In this document: positions 47,676 through 52,035 of the stretch, in pieces
Numbering within the stretch: the first letter of the stretch is position 1
Layout: each line of letters opens with the position of its first letter
NCBI GenBank assembly: GCA_026195905.1
Contig: JAPHRE010000046.1
Span: forward strand, 1-52,035
Direction: 5' to 3'
Source: Pseudopelagicola sp.
GTDB lineage: Bacteria; Pseudomonadota; Alphaproteobacteria; Rhodobacterales; Rhodobacteraceae
Length of the DNA: 52,035 bases
Translations under genes and position numbers: made by a program
Notes under the pieces: generated by a model
Seen by the model: only the letters and a program-made list of their open reading frames with translations
The model's database searches: none
Told to the model about the DNA's origin: nothing

Positions 47676-48358
47676 GCGCCCCCCTCTGCGGTCTTGTCCT
47701 CTGCGGGCTGAACCAGCATCGGGCGCAGCACCGCATTGATTGCTTTCATTTCGGCAAGGTCAGCCGCCCGTAGCCCCTTGAGGTCCTGAATTTCCGCCTC
47801 AAGCGATTGCTGCACAAGCGACGCCTCTGGCAATTCCGCCTTCATGGCATCGCGCAAAACCTGGTTCGAGGCGCGCAATTCCTTGCTCGTCTGACGCATC
47901 CGGCGCAACCGGCGCGCAAGATTGTGAAGAAGGTCGCGGTTGTCCTCAAGGTCGATCCCGTCCTCCGCTGCCGCCCGCGCTTCTGCCTGCGCAACCGCCT
48001 CGGCGTGGGCGGCCTCGGCTTGGGCGCATTTGGCTTCGGCTTGCGCGGCGGCCTCTTGGGCGCTTCTGGCCGCGTCCTGTGCGGTCAAAACTTCGGCCTT
48101 GGCCGCCTCAAGCGCTGTTTCAAGCGCCTCGCGCTCGACGCTCAACGCATCAATCCGCGCCTGAAGCTCAATCGCATGGGCCTTTTGCGTCTCAAGCGCG
48201 TCCTGCGCCTCGGCAAAGGCCGCCTTATCTACCGAGTGCTCTGCGGCGCTTTCATCCGTCGCATCGCCCGAAGAAGCCGCCTTGACCGCCTCAAGCCCGC
48301 GCCCAATCCGATCCATCGCCGCGCTGATCCGGCTTTCAAGGTCACTGATCTCACTCAT
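47672..48358 (-). CDS. coiled-coil protein upstream of zapA
   Basis: A 228-residue, Ala/Glu-rich protein predicted to be nearly all coiled coil (residues about 1-190). It has a second block RRLRRMRQTSKELRASNQVL and a C-terminal SLEAEIQDLKGLRAADLAEM. No membrane helix or enzyme domain. ATG at 48358 is preceded by GGAGAGGGGCCG, a good ribosome-binding site; the frame is open to 48481. Translation overlaps zapA by four bases, so a shared role in cell division or FtsZ organisation is likely but not proven. Confidence 0.8.
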   Translation of the reverse strand: MSEISDLESRISAAMDRIGRGLEAVKAASSGDATDESAAEHSVDKAAFAEAQDALETQKAHAIELQARIDALSVEREALETALEAAKAEVLTAQDAARSAQEAAAQAEAKCAQAEAAHAEAVAQAEARAAAEDGIDLEDNRDLLHNLARRLRRMRQTSKELRASNQVLRDAMKAELPEASLVQQSLEAEIQDLKGLRAADLAEMKAINAVLRPMLVQPAEDKTAEGGA

Positions 48359-48531
48359 CGGCCCCTCTCCTTCCCGAGACCCGGTCCCGCCGGTCTCATC
48401 TACTTCTTTTTGCCCAAGGTCACGTTTCATCGCCCAAAACACGAATCGCCGTTTGCCCGGTCTTTTCGCGAGTTTATCCAATGAAATTGCAAAATGCTTC
48501 CCCCATTGCCCGCCGCACGCAACGGAGCCGC

Positions 48532-48559
48532 TTGATAATTGGCCGTGGGCTGGTATTGA
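48532..48559 (+). promoter_or_regulatory. candidate promoter of transketolase gene
   Basis: TTGATA, a 16-base spacer and TATTGA, 40 bases before the GTG start. A moderate match to sigma-70. Confidence 0.3.
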
Positions 48560-48598
48560 GCACCCCTAACACCGCCACCAGTCAAAGGATCAGACCCC

Positions 48599-50620
48599 GT
48601 GGATATCGCTGCCCTTCGCGCCAAGAACCCCGACCACTGGATGAAAGCCGCCGCGATCCGCGCGCTGACGCTGGATGCCGTGGCCGCCGCCAATTCCGGC
48701 CACTCCGGTATGCCTATGGGCATGGCCGATGTCGCCACCGTCTTGTTCGAAAAACACCTCAAATTTGATGCATCGGCCCCAAAATGGCCCGACCGCGACC
48801 GGTTTATCCTGTCGGCGGGCCACGGCTCAATGCTGATCTACTCGCTTCTGCACCTCGTCGGCGACGCCCAGGTCACCCTCGATCAGATCAAGAATTTCCG
48901 CCAGATGGGCGCCCTGACCGCTGGCCACCCCGAGAACTTCCTCCTCGACGCGGTTGAGACAACCACCGGCCCGCTTGGCCAAGGCATCTCCAACGCCGTC
49001 GGCTTTGCCATCGCCGAGGAAATCCAACGCGCCCAGTTCGGCAAGAAACTCGTCGATCACTATACCTATGCCATCGCCGGTGACGGCTGTCTCATGGAAG
49101 GCATCAGCCAAGAAGCCATCGGCCTTGCCGGTCGCCTCGCCTTGAGCAAACTGATCGTGTTCTGGGACAATAACAATATTACCATCGACGGCACGGTCGC
49201 GCTTTCGGACCGCACCAATCAGGTGCAGCGCTTCAAAGCCTCCGGCTGGCAAGTGATCGAGATCGGCGGCCACGACCCCGACGCCATCGACGCCGCCATC
49301 ACCGCCGCCAAAAAGTCCAAACGCCCCTCGATGATCGCCTGCAAGACGCATATCGCGCTTGGCCACGCGGCGCAGGATACCTCCAAGGGCCACGGTGCCC
49401 TGACCGACGCCGAGCAACTCAAAGCCGCCAAAGAGACCTATGGCTGGTCCTATGGCCCGTTTGAAATCCCCGCCGACATCAAATCCCAATGGGAAGCGAT
49501 CGGCGCACGCGGCGGCGAAGACCGCGCCGCATGGGAGGCCCGCCTCGCAGAGGTCGGCACCGCCAAGCGCAACCGCTTTGAACGCGCCTATGCCCTTGAA
49601 GCGCCGAAAAAACTCTCGGCCACCATCAAGGCACTGAAGAAACAAATCGCCGATTCCGCCCCAAGCGTGGCAACCCGCAAATCCTCGGAAATGGTGCTTG
49701 AGGTGGTCAACCCGATCATGACCGAAACCGTCGGTGGCTCGGCCGACCTGACGGGGTCCAACAATACCAAAACCGAAGACCTTGGTGTCTTTGATGTCGA
49801 CAACCGCAAGGGCCGCTACATCTATTACGGCATCCGCGAACACGGTATGGCGGCGGCGATGAACGGCATGGTCCTGCATGGCGGCATCCGTCCCTATGGC
49901 GGCACATTCTTCTGCTTTACCGACTATGCCCGCCCGGCGATGCGGCTTGCGGCGCTGATGAAGGTGCCGACCGTTTTCGTGATGACCCACGATTCCATCG
50001 GCGTCGGCGAAGACGGCCCGACCCACCAACCTGTCGAGCATCTCGCCATCTGCCGCGCCACGCCGAACACCTATGTGTTCCGCCCCGCCGACACGGCTGA
50101 GACCGCCGAAGCCTGGGAAATCGCCCTGACCTCCAAAGAGACGCCCTCGGTTCTCGCCCTCACCCGCCAGAACCTGCCGACCGTGCGCCTTGAGGCCAAG
50201 AACACCAACCTGACCGAGAAAGGCGCATACGTGCTTGCCGAAGCAGACGGCAAACGTCAGGCCATCCTGATCGCGACCGGCTCCGAGGTCTCCCTCGCCC
50301 TGGAGGCCAAGAAACGCCTTGAGGCCGACGGCATCGGCACCCGCGTCGTCTCCATGCCCTGTATGGAACTTTTCGCACAGCAGGACGAAGCCTACCGCCG
50401 CAAGGTGCTCCCTGCCGGGGCCGCCGTGCGCGTCGGCATCGAGGCCGCCGTGCGCCAAGGCTGGGATCAATGGCTGCTTGGGGAACGCGCCAAGCCGGGC
50501 AAATCCGCGTTCGTCGGCATGGACCGTTTCGGTGCCTCCGCCCCTGCGGGCGAATTGTTCGAGAAATTCGGCATCACCGCCGACAACGTGGTGGCCGAGG
50601 TCAAGGCACTTCTCGGCTAA
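48599..50620 (+). CDS. tkt: transketolase
   Basis: A 673-residue thiamine diphosphate enzyme of the pentose phosphate pathway, moving two-carbon units between sugar phosphates. The N-terminal TPP domain shows [12 protein letters not shown] and [18 protein letters not shown] with the DNNNI metal site; [14 protein letters not shown]-like residues follow. The pyrimidine domain has [14 protein letters not shown] and [22 protein letters not shown]. The start is GTG at 48599, after AAAGGA; the first in-frame ATG would cut off the conserved N-terminus. A strong terminator follows. Confidence 0.97.
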   Translation: MDIAALRAKNPDHWMKAAAIRALTLDAVAAANSGHSGMPMGMADVATVLFEKHLKFDASAPKWPDRDRFILSAGHGSMLIYSLLHLVGDAQVTLDQIKNFRQMGALTAGHPENFLLDAVETTTGPLGQGISNAVGFAIAEEIQRAQFGKKLVDHYTYAIAGDGCLMEGISQEAIGLAGRLALSKLIVFWDNNNITIDGTVALSDRTNQVQRFKASGWQVIEIGGHDPDAIDAAITAAKKSKRPSMIACKTHIALGHAAQDTSKGHGALTDAEQLKAAKETYGWSYGPFEIPADIKSQWEAIGARGGEDRAAWEARLAEVGTAKRNRFERAYALEAPKKLSATIKALKKQIADSAPSVATRKSSEMVLEVVNPIMTETVGGSADLTGSNNTKTEDLGVFDVDNRKGRYIYYGIREHGMAAAMNGMVLHGGIRPYGGTFFCFTDYARPAMRLAALMKVPTVFVMTHDSIGVGEDGPTHQPVEHLAICRATPNTYVFRPADTAETAEAWEIALTSKETPSVLALTRQNLPTVRLEAKNTNLTEKGAYVLAEADGKRQAILIATGSEVSLALEAKKRLEADGIGTRVVSMPCMELFAQQDEAYRRKVLPAGAAVRVGIEAAVRQGWDQWLLGERAKPGKSAFVGMDRFGASAPAGELFEKFGITADNVVAEVKALLG

Positions 50621-50640
50621 TCCCCTGAAACCAAAAGCAA

Positions 50641-50669
50641 AAGCCGCCGGATATCCCCGGCGGCTTTTT
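50641..50669 (+). terminator. Rho-independent terminator of tkt
   Basis: AAGCCGCCGG and CCGGCGGCTT (ten base pairs, loop ATATCC) followed by TTTA, 20 bases past the tkt stop. Confidence 0.85.
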
Positions 50670-50732
50670 ATTTGGCCCAAGGGCTTTCGAAAGCCCTTAT
50701 CCGCGCCTTCGAAGGCGCTCTACTATATGGCC

Positions 50733-50819
50733 TTACTGAATCATCGCCGCCATAAGCGCCGGCACGCCGAGCATACCGCCGACGATGATCGTGATCGAAA
50801 GACCCAAACCTTTGAACAT
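50733..50819 (-). CDS. 28-residue hydrophobic peptide gene
   Basis: On the minus strand an ATG at 50819 opens 28 codons, MFKGLGLSITIIVGGMLGVP and eight more, almost all hydrophobic: one membrane helix. AGAGGAAA stands 8 bases before the ATG, a good ribosome-binding site. It lies 114 bases after the tkt stop and 85 bases downstream of the DUF808 gene on the same strand. No known family is recognised; a small membrane regulator or type I toxin-like peptide are possible. Confidence 0.5.
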   Translation of the reverse strand: MFKGLGLSITIIVGGMLGVPALMAAMIQ

Positions 50820-50904
50820 GATGGCATTTCCTCTTTGAGTGTCTGTTCCACACAAAAGGACATAGCTTTGCCGCGCCGCCCGTCCAGAGCCGCCGCACAA
50901 GAGA

Positions 50905-51882
50905 TCAATGCGCGGCGTCTTTCTTACCGAAAACCGCATTCCACGCGGGCGCGAGGAGCTTTGTCGCCAGTGGGATCAACACAACACCAAGCGCCAGCCC
51001 GAACACCCCATCCATCGCCGCCTTGGAGACCCATGCCGTGGTCCCTTGCCATGCCGCTGGCACCATATGGGCCACCGCATAAGCCCAGTCATGGATATGA
51101 TGCCCAAGCCAGCCAAAGCCAAGCTCTTCCATCCCATGCACGATGATCGACCCCCCGACCCAGAGCATCGCAGCCGTGCCGACGATGGTCAGGAACTTCA
51201 TGAATTTGGGCATCGCCTTGACCAAGCCACGGCCAAATCCGCGCGTCAGAGTCATCCGCCCGGTCTGCGCCATGAATAGGCCCACATCGTCCATCTTCAC
51301 GATAAGCGCGACCGCCCCGTAAACCACAACCGTGATACCGACCCCCGCAACCGCCAGCGTCGCTGCCTCCATCCAGAAATTGCTCTCTTCAATTCCCGAC
51401 AGGATGATCGTCATAATCTCGGCCGACAGGATGAAATCGGTCTTGATCGCGCCCGCCGCCTTTTCCTCTTCAAGGTGCAGTGGGTCTCCCGGTTTGTCTT
51501 CCTTGAACACAGGATGCGCCGCCTCATGCGGCACCACCGCATGATAGATCTTCTCGGCCCCCTCAAAACAGAGATACGCCCCGCCCAACATCAACAGGGG
51601 CGCAATAAGCCACGGCGCGAAATTCGACAACAAAAGCGCCGCCGGCAAGAGGATCAACAGCTTGTTCTTGATCGACCCGCGCGCAATCCGCCAGATGATC
51701 GGCAATTCCCGCGCCGGGGCAAACCCGTGCACGTATTTCGGCGTCACCGCCGCGTCGTCAATCACCGCGCCCGCCGCCTTGGCCCCGGCCTTCGCCGCCT
51801 GCGCCGCCACGTCATCAACCGACGCCGCCGCAACCTTGGCAATCCCTGCCACATCATCAAGCAAGGCCAGCAAACCACTCAT
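50905..51882 (-). CDS. DUF808 family inner-membrane protein
   Basis: A 325-residue protein with five or more membrane helices. SGLLALLDDVAGIAKVAAAS at the N-terminus, KYVHGFAPARELPIIWRIARGS, LCFEGAEKIYHAV and EVMTIIL-like DFILSAEIMTIILSGI are the DUF808 (YedI-type) pattern. Function is unknown. ATG at 51882 is the natural start. Base content is like its neighbours. Nothing is seen in the remaining 153 bases of the window. Confidence 0.9.
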   Translation of the reverse strand: MSGLLALLDDVAGIAKVAAASVDDVAAQAAKAGAKAAGAVIDDAAVTPKYVHGFAPARELPIIWRIARGSIKNKLLILLPAALLLSNFAPWLIAPLLMLGGAYLCFEGAEKIYHAVVPHEAAHPVFKEDKPGDPLHLEEEKAAGAIKTDFILSAEIMTIILSGIEESNFWMEAATLAVAGVGITVVVYGAVALIVKMDDVGLFMAQTGRMTLTRGFGRGLVKAMPKFMKFLTIVGTAAMLWVGGSIIVHGMEELGFGWLGHHIHDWAYAVAHMVPAAWQGTTAWVSKAAMDGVFGLALGVVLIPLATKLLAPAWNAVFGKKDAAH

Positions 51883-52035
51883 CGCGCAAACTCCGTGTCA
51901 AAACCTGTGCCGCTACCCTACCCGATCCCACGGGCCAGACAAGGACGCGCAAGCGGGGAAAATCCGCCTGCCTTCCCCGTCAACTTTGCGTTCGTGCGTG
52001 CGGCCGCGTAACCTCGACGCTCTGCGACCCCGCAC

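Noticed and set aside
48827-50680. 617-codon frame antisense to transketolase
   Set aside because: Gly/Asp/His-rich shadow; transketolase motifs are intact on the plus strand.
51883-52035. Gene at the right window edge
   Set aside because: Only 153 bases with no start, RNA fold or recognised motif.

Overview
The window looks like chromosome of a member of the Rhodobacteraceae (Roseobacter-type marine Alphaproteobacteria). It is GC-rich and densely packed, with many ATGA/TAATG stop-start overlaps. Three things point to this group: a LexA box of the alphaproteobacterial GAAC-N7-GAAC type, a fused trp-moa-lexA gene row, and a pair of lysis genes (family-108 endolysin plus 3-TM holin) of the kind that release gene transfer agents (GTA) in Rhodobacterales. 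Almost every base belongs to a recognisable housekeeping gene. No prophage, insertion sequence, integrase or CRISPR array was seen.

Layout. 1-7.8 kb: truncated cysS, an MmcQ/YjbR protein, the B12-dependent ribonucleotide reductase nrdJ with a NrdR-box-like promoter and a strong terminator, tRNA-Pro(TGG), a DUF192 protein, a double cold-shock-domain protein and pdxH. 7.9-11.2 kb: fabI, a LysE-type exporter, a xanthine/guanine phosphoribosyltransferase and a class I/II aminotransferase. 11.3-21.8 kb: a ppiD-like foldase followed by the tryptophan cluster trpE ... trpG-trpD-ung-trpC-moaC-moeA, then lexA. A polysaccharide-deacetylase-like gene lies antisense between trpE and trpG, and ung sits between trpD and trpC. 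21.8-26.8 kb: comEC (convergent with lexA), gltX and gltA.

27.0-29.7 kb: two tandem, paralogous, very acidic RTX-repeat proteins (38 and 15 nonapeptide units), each with an N-terminal hydrophobic helix. 29.7-35.8 kb, all on the minus strand: argC, ccmE, [terminator], endolysin, holin, ccmF, ccmH and an enoyl-CoA hydratase. The lysis pair therefore splits the cytochrome c maturation genes. 35.9-42.3 kb: murI, an acyltransferase, a fused indolepyruvate ferredoxin oxidoreductase and a divergent LysR regulator. 42.3-44.0 kb: a probable small RNA with its own promoter and terminator and an anti-Shine-Dalgarno ACCTCCC stretch, then a second-type apolipoprotein N-acyltransferase-like gene. 44.0-52.0 kb: purL, bolA, a small membrane protein, monothiol glutaredoxin, zapA, a coiled-coil protein, transketolase, a 28-codon hydrophobic peptide gene and a DUF808 membrane protein.

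Most worth following up: the sRNA candidate at 42357-42441; the membrane-tethered RTX pair; the terminator-insulated GTA-type lysis cassette inside the ccm genes, with an EF-hand-like loop in the endolysin; the double SOS box at lexA; and the unusual codon patch near the 3' end of gltX. All calls come from reading sequence and translations; no database search was run.
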